Shown here in pieces: positions 36,201 through 44,066 of a stretch of 64,000 nucleotides of DNA. The notes beneath the pieces were generated by a model. The model made no database searches, was not told the DNA's origin, and was given only the letters and a program-made list of their open reading frames with translations. Origin of the DNA: Streptosporangiaceae bacterium NEAU-GS5. Its GTDB lineage: Bacteria > Actinomycetota > Actinomycetes > Streptosporangiales > Streptosporangiaceae. A program made the position numbers and the translations under genes. The stretch covers positions 1 to 64,000 of the forward strand of contig JAGFNW010000008.1 in assembly GCA_017592665.1 (NCBI GenBank). Direction: 5' to 3'. Position 1 is the first letter of the stretch; each line of letters starts with the position of its first letter.

Positions 36201-36713
36201 ATGACCGGGCGATTTTCCATTCGCACGCGATTCCCGGTCCCTGGCGGACAGCGGGCGCTACGATATGAGGGCCCGTTCGGCCCGATCACCGCGGAATGCG
36301 ACGGGCGTGCCGTCAGGACCGCCGTTCAGGGCGATTTCGTGGGGCAGGCCGAAATCGACTGGGGAATGTGGTCGTTCCGGCACTATTACGCCGAGCGCCG
36401 CCTGCGCCTTCGGCGGGGCGTCGAGGGCTCGGTCGGCGGGGTGGGCGTGCTGGTCAGCCAGCCTCGCCGCGGGTGGTCGCGGCCGGCCCGCGCGCTCTGG
36501 GCCGAGTGGCCCGGCCGCCCCGAGCGGCCCGCGGCGCGGTTCGTGCTGCGCGGCTGCCGCGCCCTCGTGCTGGAGCGCGCCGACGGCGCCCCGCTCGTGG
36601 GATCGCGGCCCGCCTGGCGTGGCGGCCTGGTGACGGACGCCGCCGACGCCTTCGACGTCGCTCTGTACGTCCTGGTCAGGGCCGCCGACCTGCACTTCGA
36701 GCTCGAACTGTGA
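36201..36713 (+). CDS. Hypothetical protein, 170 aa, in the peptide locus
   Basis: I do not recognise this protein. It is predicted soluble and beta-rich with many Arg and Trp (AEIDWGMWSFRHYYAE, PRRGWSRPARALWAEW). There is no signal peptide, membrane segment or metal motif, and just two Cys. AAAGGAG lies seven bases before the ATG. It is the only plus-strand gene between the exporter and the nucleotidyltransferase, diverging from the ATPase gene and converging with the nucleotidyltransferase gene, with four bases between their stops. Its placement within the locus suggests a pathway role such as substrate binding or immunity, but that is inference from position alone. Confidence 0.7.
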   Translation: MTGRFSIRTRFPVPGGQRALRYEGPFGPITAECDGRAVRTAVQGDFVGQAEIDWGMWSFRHYYAERRLRLRRGVEGSVGGVGVLVSQPRRGWSRPARALWAEWPGRPERPAARFVLRGCRALVLERADGAPLVGSRPAWRGGLVTDAADAFDVALYVLVRAADLHFELEL

Positions 36714-36717
36714 GCGA

Positions 36718-37473
36718 TCACCGCGGGTCACCCGCCAGCTTGCGGATCGCCCGCTGCGCCACGTCACCGGCCAGGCGCAGCCGGCGGCGCGACGACTCCA
36801 GCAGATCCCGGCCGTCGTCGAGTTCGCCCGCGCGGTAGGTCTCCAGCAGGCGCTCGTCGCCGAGCGCCCGCAGTTTCGCGAACCGCCACTTCGGCTCGCA
36901 GTTGGTAGCGCCGTTCGCGGCGAGACAGGCGTCGACCGCGCAGCCGAGCGCCCGGCGGGAATTGAGCAGCGCCGTCTCGCCGTCCCCCGCCTGGATCACG
37001 CCCACGGCGTCCTCCGCGCTCGCGTTGTATTCGCCGAGGAAGCGCACGGCCAGCAGCCTCGCCAGCTTCTCCCAGTCGAAGGCCGCCTGGAGTTCGGCCA
37101 GCCGCGCATGACCAGTGACGGGAAGCGCGGTGCGCACGTTGTGGGCGAGCTTCAGATGCTCGAACGCGATGGTCGCGGCGGCGGCCGAGTCGTCCGGCGG
37201 GCAGTCGCCGATCACCTTCACGACCTTCGTGAGCTGGTCGGCCGAGCGGATCTCGATGTCCACGCGGACGTCGTCCGTGTAGTCGATCTCGATTGAGTAG
37301 TCGCCCATGTCCACGCCGCCCTCACCCGGCCCGTCGTGGACGACGAAGACGTCGAGGTCGGAGGTGACGTTGCCGATCCCCTCCACGAGCGACCCGCTGA
37401 TGAACACCAGGCCCCCCGGGGCGTACCGGCCGGCCACGGCGCGGCCGGCCCGCAGATAGTCGTCGATCCTCAT
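36718..37473 (-). CDS. Nucleotidyltransferase with C-terminal helical domain
   Basis: The 251-aa protein has the nucleotidyltransferase motif FISGSLVEGIGNVTSDLDVFVV (GS...SDLD acidic pair), followed by a third acidic residue in VRVDIEIRS. A helical C-terminal half (about residues 110-251) has LLNSRRALGCAVDACLAANG. The layout resembles kanamycin-nucleotidyltransferase-like and GlnE-like domains. The likely role is nucleotide transfer onto the pathway product or the peptide. The ATG overlaps the CPBP protease stop (ATGA). It is a different type from the 151-aa nucleotidyltransferase at 27839, so the locus carries two. Confidence 0.85.
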   Translation of the reverse strand: MRIDDYLRAGRAVAGRYAPGGLVFISGSLVEGIGNVTSDLDVFVVHDGPGEGGVDMGDYSIEIDYTDDVRVDIEIRSADQLTKVVKVIGDCPPDDSAAAATIAFEHLKLAHNVRTALPVTGHARLAELQAAFDWEKLARLLAVRFLGEYNASAEDAVGVIQAGDGETALLNSRRALGCAVDACLAANGATNCEPKWRFAKLRALGDERLLETYRAGELDDGRDLLESSRRRLRLAGDVAQRAIRKLAGDPR

Positions 37474-38219
37474 CGGGTGGTCGCCTCCTCCAGTGCGCCG
37501 GCCCTCACCGGGGCCGGGCGCAGCGCTGTGTGCAGGACATTCGGAAGGTTGTAGAGGGTGTGCGCCACGAGCGCGACCGTCAGGGACCCGGTGAGCCACA
37601 CCGCCGCGCCGAGCGCGACGCCGAGATACAGGTGCACGGCGACGTCCTGCCGATCCCACGTGCGGGAGCCGTTCAGGTGCAGGTGGTGCTCGACCGCGAA
37701 CAGGACGGCCGAGGCCCCGACGGCGGCGACGGCGTTCCATGCCAGCAGCGGAACCAGCAGGACCCAGCGGTAGAGATACTCCTGCGCCGCGCCTCCGAGC
37801 GAGAACGTGATCAGGTCCTGCGTACGCCTGACCGCGTCGATGGGCATGCCACGAAGGACGTCACGCCGGAGCGAGAAGCCGATGCTCCGCCACTCGGCGG
37901 CCAGCGGGGGAATCGCGATCACGACGCCGGCCGCGAGCGCCGCCGGGCCCGCGGTCAGCCGCGGCGGGCCGACGACGGCCCACGGCAGGAGGTACACCGC
38001 GACCCGGAAGGCCCGCCGGGTGATGTCGGCCGCCGGAAGGGCGTACATCCACTGCAGCGTCGACCTGTTCGTCGCGAGGACGACGGCGAGGGCGCCCAGG
38101 GCGGCCACCAGCGGACGTCCTCCGGACAGAAAGATCCCGCACAGGCCGGCCAGCGTCCCGGCGACGACGGAGATCTTCCGCGCCCGGCGGCCGACCCGGT
38201 GGCCGCCCGCGAAACTCAC
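37470..38219 (-). CDS. CPBP-family intramembrane glutamic endopeptidase
   Basis: The 249-aa membrane protein has about seven helices. It carries the three CPBP motifs in order: ExxxR in AAQEYLYRWVLL (one Glu of the usual EExxxR is Gln), FxxxH in VLFAVEHHLHLN, and a late HxxxN in VAHTLYNL. The family includes CAAX-type proteases and proteins linked to bacteriocin processing and immunity. The GTG at 38219 overlaps the PqqD-like gene's stop by four bases, so the peptide-recognition protein and the protease are translationally coupled. I infer that it removes the leader of the 21-residue peptide or protects the producer. Confidence 0.88.
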   Translation of the reverse strand: MSFAGGHRVGRRARKISVVAGTLAGLCGIFLSGGRPLVAALGALAVVLATNRSTLQWMYALPAADITRRAFRVAVYLLPWAVVGPPRLTAGPAALAAGVVIAIPPLAAEWRSIGFSLRRDVLRGMPIDAVRRTQDLITFSLGGAAQEYLYRWVLLVPLLAWNAVAAVGASAVLFAVEHHLHLNGSRTWDRQDVAVHLYLGVALGAAVWLTGSLTVALVAHTLYNLPNVLHTALRPAPVRAGALEEATTR

Positions 38220-38473
38220 GTGACCAGCCCTGATTTGCGGAGGGCTCGCACGAAGTCCTTGGCGTCGGCGAGCGCCGTCTCGTAGGCCACCGCGTACTCC
38301 TGTGCCACCGCCGCGGCGACGTCCTCGAACATGCTCTCTCCGTCGCACTTGTCCCAGATGTCGCGACCCACGTCGTCGAGTTCGTAGGCCTCCATGCCAC
38401 GTACCAGCACCATGGTGTCGCCGACCCAGTTGACGCGGACGTCGTAGGCCCGCACGGGCAGCTTCTCCGCCAT
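38216..38473 (-). CDS. PqqD-like RiPP recognition element (free-standing RRE)
   Basis: The 85-aa protein fits the PqqD/lasso B1 fold. There are three beta-strand segments (YDVRVNWVG, TMVLVRGMEAYELD), then VGRDIWDKCDG, matching the LNxxGxxIWxxCDG turn of PqqD, and then three helices ending LRKSGLV. RRE proteins bind the leader of a precursor peptide and deliver it to modification enzymes. It is discrete rather than fused, as with SPASM enzymes such as PqqE/MftC. GGAGGAGAGGG precedes the ATG. It is followed at once by the CPBP protease gene and preceded by the StrR-like gene 20 bases upstream. The matching YxxPxL peptide is about 4.7 kb away. Confidence 0.88.
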   Translation of the reverse strand: MAEKLPVRAYDVRVNWVGDTMVLVRGMEAYELDDVGRDIWDKCDGESMFEDVAAAVAQEYAVAYETALADAKDFVRALRKSGLVT

Positions 38474-38492
38474 TGGGAATCCCTCTCCTCCG

Positions 38493-39527
38493 TCACGGAG
38501 CTCCGGCGCGCCGCCGCAGCTCCTGCGCGAACCGGTCCCACTCCTCCGCGCACGATCGGGCCAGCGCCGCGATCGTCTCCGACCAATGTCCCGGCACGGC
38601 CTCCGCCAGCCGGGCCCACTGGTCGGCGCCGGTCGCGTGCGCGTCCATCCAGCGTAGGAATTCGCGGCCCAGCCTCGCGTACCGGAGAGCGGGATCCTTC
38701 GTCAGCTTGACCCGGACGTGCGGCCAGTCGACCGTCGAGTTCGCCCCGCGCGGCGCCTCCGAAGGCCGGCCGGCGGTAGAGCCCGCCTCCGCCAGCTCAC
38801 GGGAACGCTGCCGCGGCGGCACCGGATCCTCTCCGCGGCTCATCCGCCTGCGTACGTCGCGAGCGGTCGCCACCGAGATTCCCGCCGCCTCGGCCACCTC
38901 CCGCAGCGACGCCTCGGGCCGGGCCGCGATGACCATGGCGGCCCGGCGGCGGCCCGCCGCCGCGTTCATCGGACGGACACGGCCGTCCTTGCCCACCCGG
39001 ATGTTCAACCGCGGCGCGTCCTCGGTTGAACGCCGCCGGATTCCCGCGACCGTCTTCGCGCTCAAGCCGGTGGCCGCCGCGATCGAGCGGTCGGACCAGG
39101 CAGGATGCGACGACAGGACCCGGATCGCCGCCGCCTCGCGATCCGCCGGCGACAGCGGCAGGCCATGCTCGATGTTCGCCCGGACCGCGAGAAGGAACGC
39201 GTCCTCCGGACCCATGTCGACGAACCGGGCCTCGATCATGTCCTCGCCGCGGAGCCAGGCGGCGCGCAGCCGGTGCATCCCGTCGACCACCCGCATGGTG
39301 CGCCGGTTGACGACAATGGGCGGCAGCTCGGCGTCCACCATCGCCAGGACGTACGCGTGCGAGTGGTCCTCCCCCGCGAGCCGGGGTGAATCCGCGGGAA
39401 GCAGCGACCTGATCGCGACCAACTCCCCCGCGCCCTCGGCCCTGTGCCCCGGCCTCGGGCCGCCAGAAGGGCCGATCGAGGCAACCGACAGGACATTCGG
39501 CACACTTCCCCGTGGCCTCAGCGCCAT
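38493..39527 (-). CDS. ParB/sulfiredoxin-fold, StrR-like pathway regulator
   Basis: The 344-aa protein has an N-terminal ParB-like domain with PPIVVNRRTMRVVDGMHRLRAAWLRG and IEARFVDM. It continues with helix-turn-helix segments (SIAAATGLSAKTVAGIRRRS and SLREVAEAAGISVATARDVRRR). This layout is that of StrR-type cluster-situated activators rather than chromosome-partition ParB. It is the first gene of the minus-strand unit with the PqqD-like, CPBP and nucleotidyltransferase genes, 20 bases before the PqqD-like start, so it probably activates the peptide locus. The start is the ATG at 39527, with a GTG directly before it as alternative. A partition role is unlikely because no ParA or parS array is seen. 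Confidence 0.85.
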   Translation of the reverse strand: MALRPRGSVPNVLSVASIGPSGGPRPGHRAEGAGELVAIRSLLPADSPRLAGEDHSHAYVLAMVDAELPPIVVNRRTMRVVDGMHRLRAAWLRGEDMIEARFVDMGPEDAFLLAVRANIEHGLPLSPADREAAAIRVLSSHPAWSDRSIAAATGLSAKTVAGIRRRSTEDAPRLNIRVGKDGRVRPMNAAAGRRRAAMVIAARPEASLREVAEAAGISVATARDVRRRMSRGEDPVPPRQRSRELAEAGSTAGRPSEAPRGANSTVDWPHVRVKLTKDPALRYARLGREFLRWMDAHATGADQWARLAEAVPGHWSETIAALARSCAEEWDRFAQELRRRAGAP

Positions 39528-39663
39528 CACCCCCTACGCGATCACCCGTGTCCGCAGTCAAACATCCGGTGACTTCAGATCGGCTTCACCCGGCCCGCGA
39601 TCTGGAGTGGGCCGCATATAGTGCCGGCTATCTGTGATCGGTTTCCTGTGGCGGGAGTGTCGG

Positions 39664-42600
39664 GTGGACCCCGTTTTCGGCCTGTACGACTCGCTGCTCA
39701 CGCGGGAACTCCAGCGTCGCGTCGACGGATGGATCCGAGACGGACACAACGTGGAGATCTCGACGGTGGACGCCGCCGAGATCGCGCACCTGCTGGGACG
39801 CTTCGTCGGGGACGCCACCGCCCGGGCGCTGGCGGCCGTGAACGATCCCGCCGAACAGGTCCGGCAGACGAACGAGCTGCTCGCGCGCCTCGACGAGGTC
39901 GTGGAGGGCGGCCCGCGCCGCCTGCTGTCGGTCGCGCCCGACCGCCCCGGCGCGGCGACCCCGCCCCGGCCGCTGACCTCCCTGTCGGAGGCGGCGCTGC
40001 TCACCAACGCCCGCGAGGATCCCAACCTCGCCCACGAGCTGGCCACCGAGCTGGCCAGCGCCGACCGGGTCGACCTGCTCTGCGCGTTCGTGAAATGGTC
40101 GGGGCTGCGCATCATCGAGAAGGCCCTGGAGGGCCTGCGGGCGCGCGGCGTCCCGTTTCGCGTCATCACGACGACGTACATGGGCGCCACCGAGCGGCGC
40201 GCCCTCGACCGGCTGGTCCGCGACTTCGGCGCCCAGGTGAAGATCAGTTACGAGCAGCACTCGACCCGCCTGCACGCCAAGGCCTGGCTGCTGCGGCGCG
40301 CCACCGGATTCGACACGGCGTATGTCGGCAGTTCCAACCTGTCGCGCGCGGCCCTGCTCGACGGTCTGGAGTGGAACGTCCGGTTGTCCTCGGTGACGAC
40401 GCCACGTCTGCTCGACAAGTTCGAGGGCACCTTCGACTCGTATTGGAGCGTGCCCCGCTTCGAGCCGTACGACCCGGACGTGGACGGCGACCGGCTCGCG
40501 GAGGCGCTGTCCCGGTCGCAGGCGGGCAGGCAGCTGTTCGACATCCCGGCGCTGCGGCCGCATCCGTTTCCGCATCAGCGCGAGATGCTGGAGGATCTCG
40601 ACGTCGAGCGGACCGTGCACGACCGCCACCGCAACCTGCTGGTCGCCGCGACCGGTACGGGCAAGACGGTCGTCGCCGCGTTCGACTATCGCAATCTGGA
40701 GCGCACGCTCGGCCGCCGGCCGTCGCTGCTGTTCGTGGCGCACCGCCAGGAGATCCTCGCCCAGGCCGTACGCACATACCGGCAGGTCCTGGCGTCGCCC
40801 GACTTCGGAGAGCTGCACGTCGCCGGCGATCGATCACGGCAGTGGCGGCATGTCTTCGCGTCGGTGCAATCGCTGAGCCGCATGAGCGTCGATCTCTTCG
40901 AGCCCGACCATTTCGACGTGGTCGTCATCGACGAGTTCCATCACGCGGCGGCCCCCACGTACCGGCAGATCATCGACCACCTGCGGCCACGCGAGCTGCT
41001 GGGGCTGACGGCGACTCCGGAGCGGGCCGACGGCAGCTGGGTGCAGGACGAGTTCTTCGACGGCCGGATCGCCTCCGAACTGCGCCTGTGGGACGCGCTC
41101 GACGCCGACCTGCTCTGCCCGTTCCACTACTTCGGCGTCAACGACGAGAGCGACCTGACCGCGGTGAAATGGTCGCGCGGCTCGTACGACACGACGGCCC
41201 TGGAAAACGTGTTCACCGGGGACGACGCCCGGGCCCGGCTCGTGGTCAACGCGCTCCGCGACAAGGTCTCCGACCTGGGCGCGGTCCGCGGGCTGGGATT
41301 CTGCGTCTCGGTCCGGCACGCGCGTTTCATGGCCGAGTTCTTCACCCGCGCAGGGCTGCCGTCGCTCGCGGTGGACGGCGGCACCGACCGCGCCGACCGG
41401 GCGGCCGCGCTCAACGCGCTGTCCAGCGGCGAGGCCCGGTTCCTGTTCGCCGTCGACCTGTTCAACGAGGGTCTCGACGTGCCCGACGTCAACACGCTGC
41501 TCCTGCTCCGCCCTACGGAGAGCGCGACGGTCTTCCTGCAGCAGCTCGGCCGCGGACTGCGCCGGACCCCGGACAAGGACGTCCTCACGGTCCTTGACTT
41601 CGTGGGGCAGCACCGCAAGGAATACCGCTTCTCCAACAGGTTTCAGGCACTGACCGGCTTCGGACGGCGACGCCTGGAACAGCAGGTCCGTGACGATTTC
41701 CCGCTTCTGCCCACCGGCAGCCAGATCGTGCTCGACCGGGTCACCAAGGACCGGCTGCTCGCGGAGATGCGGGCCCACCTCAGCGTGAACGCCACGACCC
41801 TGGCCCAGGAGATCCGCTCCTACGCCGAAATGTCGCTCGCCGGCTATCTCGAGGCCAGCGGCCGGGACATCGGCGACATTTACCGCAACCGCCGCTTCTG
41901 GACCGGCCTGCTGCGCCGCTCCGGCCTGCTGCCGGCCGCGACCTCTCCCATGGAGGATGTCCTCGGACGCCGCATCCGCGCGCTGATCCACGTCGACGAC
42001 CGGCGCCGCGCCGACGCGTACACCCGGCTCATGGATCCGTCCGCGCCGCGCTACGCCAGCCTCTCACCCCAGGAGCAGGCGTTCGCCCGGATGCTGTTCT
42101 TCTCCCTCTGGCGCGACGGCGGCGGTTTCCGACCGTACGACGAGGGGCTTGACGTGCTGCGCGGCGAATCACAGCTGGCCGGTGAGATCCGCCAGGTCCT
42201 CGCATACGCGGTGGAGCGCCCGCGCCACGTCACCCGGCCGCTGCCGGCCCACGTCGGCGAGATCCCGCTCGCGGTGAACGCCCGTTACTCGGCCGACGAA
42301 ATCCTCGCGGCGCTCGGCTGGGCGAGGCTCGGCGGCTCGGTCCCGTCCACGATGCGCGAGGGAGTCGCCTGGAGCCCGGCGACGCGCTGCGACGCGCTCC
42401 TGGTCACGCTGCAGAAGTCCGAGAAGGAGTTCTCCCCCCAGACGATGTACCGCGACTACGCGCTTGCCCCCGACCTGTTCCACTGGGAGTCCCAGCATCG
42501 GACCGGCAGCGAGTCGGCGACCGGCCGCCGCTATCGCGACCACGAGCGCGAGGGCAGCCACATCCTGCTCTTCACGCGTGCGCGCAAGGAAGAAGACGGC

Positions 42601-42735
42601 CGGCCCGAGCCTTTCGTCTTCCATGGGACGGCCCGCTATGTCGAGCACCGTGGTGAGCGGCCCATGGCCATCACCTGGCGTCTCGACAGCGAGATGCCGG
42701 CCGACCTCTACCGCCGCGCCGCCATAGCCGGATGA
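39664..42735 (+). CDS. PLD-nuclease/SF2-helicase/DUF3427-type protein, possible defence gene
   Basis: The ~1023-aa protein has a phospholipase-D-like nuclease domain first (about residues 120-270, with HAKAWLL, the HxK motif, and VGSSNLSRAAL). An SF2 helicase follows: Walker A ATGTGKT, DEFHHA as motif II, LGLTATPER as motif III, and QQLGRGLRR as motif VI. A C-terminal ~400-residue region with SPATRCDALLVTLQKSEKEFSP resembles DUF3427. This architecture is widespread in bacteria and often found in defence islands. I chose the GTG at 39664 because GGGAG lies six bases upstream and the sequence then begins near GLYDSLLT, as in relatives; a GTG 30 bases earlier is possible. It is divergent from the StrR-like gene. 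Confidence 0.88.
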   Translation: MDPVFGLYDSLLTRELQRRVDGWIRDGHNVEISTVDAAEIAHLLGRFVGDATARALAAVNDPAEQVRQTNELLARLDEVVEGGPRRLLSVAPDRPGAATPPRPLTSLSEAALLTNAREDPNLAHELATELASADRVDLLCAFVKWSGLRIIEKALEGLRARGVPFRVITTTYMGATERRALDRLVRDFGAQVKISYEQHSTRLHAKAWLLRRATGFDTAYVGSSNLSRAALLDGLEWNVRLSSVTTPRLLDKFEGTFDSYWSVPRFEPYDPDVDGDRLAEALSRSQAGRQLFDIPALRPHPFPHQREMLEDLDVERTVHDRHRNLLVAATGTGKTVVAAFDYRNLERTLGRRPSLLFVAHRQEILAQAVRTYRQVLASPDFGELHVAGDRSRQWRHVFASVQSLSRMSVDLFEPDHFDVVVIDEFHHAAAPTYRQIIDHLRPRELLGLTATPERADGSWVQDEFFDGRIASELRLWDALDADLLCPFHYFGVNDESDLTAVKWSRGSYDTTALENVFTGDDARARLVVNALRDKVSDLGAVRGLGFCVSVRHARFMAEFFTRAGLPSLAVDGGTDRADRAAALNALSSGEARFLFAVDLFNEGLDVPDVNTLLLLRPTESATVFLQQLGRGLRRTPDKDVLTVLDFVGQHRKEYRFSNRFQALTGFGRRRLEQQVRDDFPLLPTGSQIVLDRVTKDRLLAEMRAHLSVNATTLAQEIRSYAEMSLAGYLEASGRDIGDIYRNRRFWTGLLRRSGLLPAATSPMEDVLGRRIRALIHVDDRRRADAYTRLMDPSAPRYASLSPQEQAFARMLFFSLWRDGGGFRPYDEGLDVLRGESQLAGEIRQVLAYAVERPRHVTRPLPAHVGEIPLAVNARYSADEILAALGWARLGGSVPSTMREGVAWSPATRCDALLVTLQKSEKEFSPQTMYRDYALAPDLFHWESQHRTGSESATGRRYRDHEREGSHILLFTRARKEEDGRPEPFVFHGTARYVEHRGERPMAITWRLDSEMPADLYRRAAIAG

Positions 42736-42736
42736 C

Positions 42737-42778
42737 GGCGGGCGCTAGGGGCCGGCGGGCGCTAGGGGCCGGCGGGCG
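42737..42778. repeat. 17-bp direct repeat across a stop codon
   Basis: The unit ggcgggcgctaggggcc occurs twice in tandem plus a partial third copy. It lies in the gap between the convergent helicase and metallophosphoesterase genes. The TAG stop of the latter (42762-42764) lies inside the second copy, and another TAG lies in the first. Confidence 0.85.
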
Positions 42779-43952
42779 CGCGCAGGGTGAGCAGGGTGAT
42801 CTCGCTCGGCGCGAAGACCCTCAACGGCGGGCCCCAGAATCCGGTGCCCCGGCTCGTGTAGAGCTGGGTCCGCTCGCCGTGCCTGCTCAGGCCGTGGACG
42901 ACGGGCTGGTCGAGACGTACCAGGAAATGGAAGGGCCAGATCTGGCCGCCGTGGGTGTGCCCGGAGATCTGCAGGTCGACGCCGTGCGCGACGGCCGCGC
43001 CGACCTGCTTCGGCTGGTGGGCGAGGAGCAGCACGGGCAGGTCGGGATCGGCGCCGGCGAGCGCCGTGGCATGGTCGGCCAGGTGGCCGGTGGCCCCCGA
43101 AGAGGCGGCGGTCGCGTCGTCGACGCCGGCCACGACGAGCCGGGCGCCGTCGCGCTCCACGACCACGTGCCGGTTGTGCAGCGGCTCCCAGCCGAGCTCC
43201 CGCATGTGGTCGAGCCAGCCCTGGGCCTCGCCGAAGTACTCGTGGTTTCCCGTCACGTACGCCCTGGCGAGCCTGGCCCGGACGACGCCGAGCGGCGCGG
43301 CCTGCGCGCGTCGTTCGGCCACGCCGCCGTCGGCGATGTCGCCCGTGTGGCACACGATGTCGGCGTCGAGGTCGTTGACGGCCGCGACGACCCGGGCCGA
43401 CCAGCGCGCGCGGTCGATCGGGCCGTAGTGCGTGTCGGTCAGGACGACGACCCGGACGCCGTCCAGACCGGCGCCCAATCGGCCGATCTCGACGTCCACC
43501 CGCTTGACGCGGGGCACGCGCATGGCCTCGGCGTACCCCCAGAGGATCAGCACGAGCGACACGGCGGCCGTGGCGGCGGCCACGATCCGGGACCGGCCCG
43601 GATCGGCCACGCCGGCGATCGCCAGGGCGAGGCTCAGCACGTTGCCGAGCAGCGCCCACGTGAACATCACCCAGATCACGCCGAGGATGGTGTCTCCCGT
43701 GCGGGCCGCCCAGTCGCGGTGGCGGCGGCCATGCCCGAGATACATCAGCACGGGGAACGCCACCAAAGCGACGGCGAACGCGACGGTGCCGGCGGCCACG
43801 ACGGCGGGCGGCCATCGCGTGCCCGAGACGACCACGGTCCACCACGGCACGCCGAACAGCAGCCCGAGGATGGCGACGATCGTCAGGCCGAAGAGCATCC
43901 GCCGACGCGATCGCCGCGCCCGCGCGGGACGCACCGCTTCGCTCGTTGACAC
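42762..43952 (-). CDS. Membrane-anchored metallophosphoesterase (YkuE-like)
   Basis: The 396-aa protein has an N-terminal membrane region of about four helices (VAILGLLFGVPWWTVVV onward), then a calcineurin-like phosphoesterase domain. Metal-binding motifs are present in order: LTDTHYGPID (DxH), CHTGDIADGG (GDxxD-like), VTGNHEYF (GNHE), LLLAHQP and SGHTHGGQIWPF (GHTH). Relatives cleave phosphodiesters or UDP-linked lipids at the membrane. GAGGAGG lies six bases before the GTG at 43952, which I prefer to the upstream ATG pair near 43985. It is divergent from the beta-galactosidase gene. No link to the biosynthetic loci is apparent. Confidence 0.92.
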   Translation of the reverse strand: MSTSEAVRPARARRSRRRMLFGLTIVAILGLLFGVPWWTVVVSGTRWPPAVVAAGTVAFAVALVAFPVLMYLGHGRRHRDWAARTGDTILGVIWVMFTWALLGNVLSLALAIAGVADPGRSRIVAAATAAVSLVLILWGYAEAMRVPRVKRVDVEIGRLGAGLDGVRVVVLTDTHYGPIDRARWSARVVAAVNDLDADIVCHTGDIADGGVAERRAQAAPLGVVRARLARAYVTGNHEYFGEAQGWLDHMRELGWEPLHNRHVVVERDGARLVVAGVDDATAASSGATGHLADHATALAGADPDLPVLLLAHQPKQVGAAVAHGVDLQISGHTHGGQIWPFHFLVRLDQPVVHGLSRHGERTQLYTSRGTGFWGPPLRVFAPSEITLLTLRAPAGP

Positions 43953-44066
43953 GCCGGGCCTCCTCGCTCGTTGTTCGTGCATCATGACACGAGCGCCCGC
44001 ATGGGCAGGGCGCGGGCCGGGTATGGGCGTACAAGCAGGACGCGACCTTCCGATTGGGCCCCTGAC

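Noticed and set aside
20964-39527. Lasso-peptide cluster, because of the PqqD-like protein and the YxxPxL leader.
   Set aside because: There is no asparagine-synthetase-like cyclase and no transglutaminase-fold B2 protease, and the core after the leader is too short and lacks an Asp or Glu acceptor for a lasso ring.
36718-39527. Chromosome or plasmid partition locus, because of the ParB-like domain.
   Set aside because: No ParA and no parS-like repeats are seen; the domain order and context are those of StrR-type cluster regulators.
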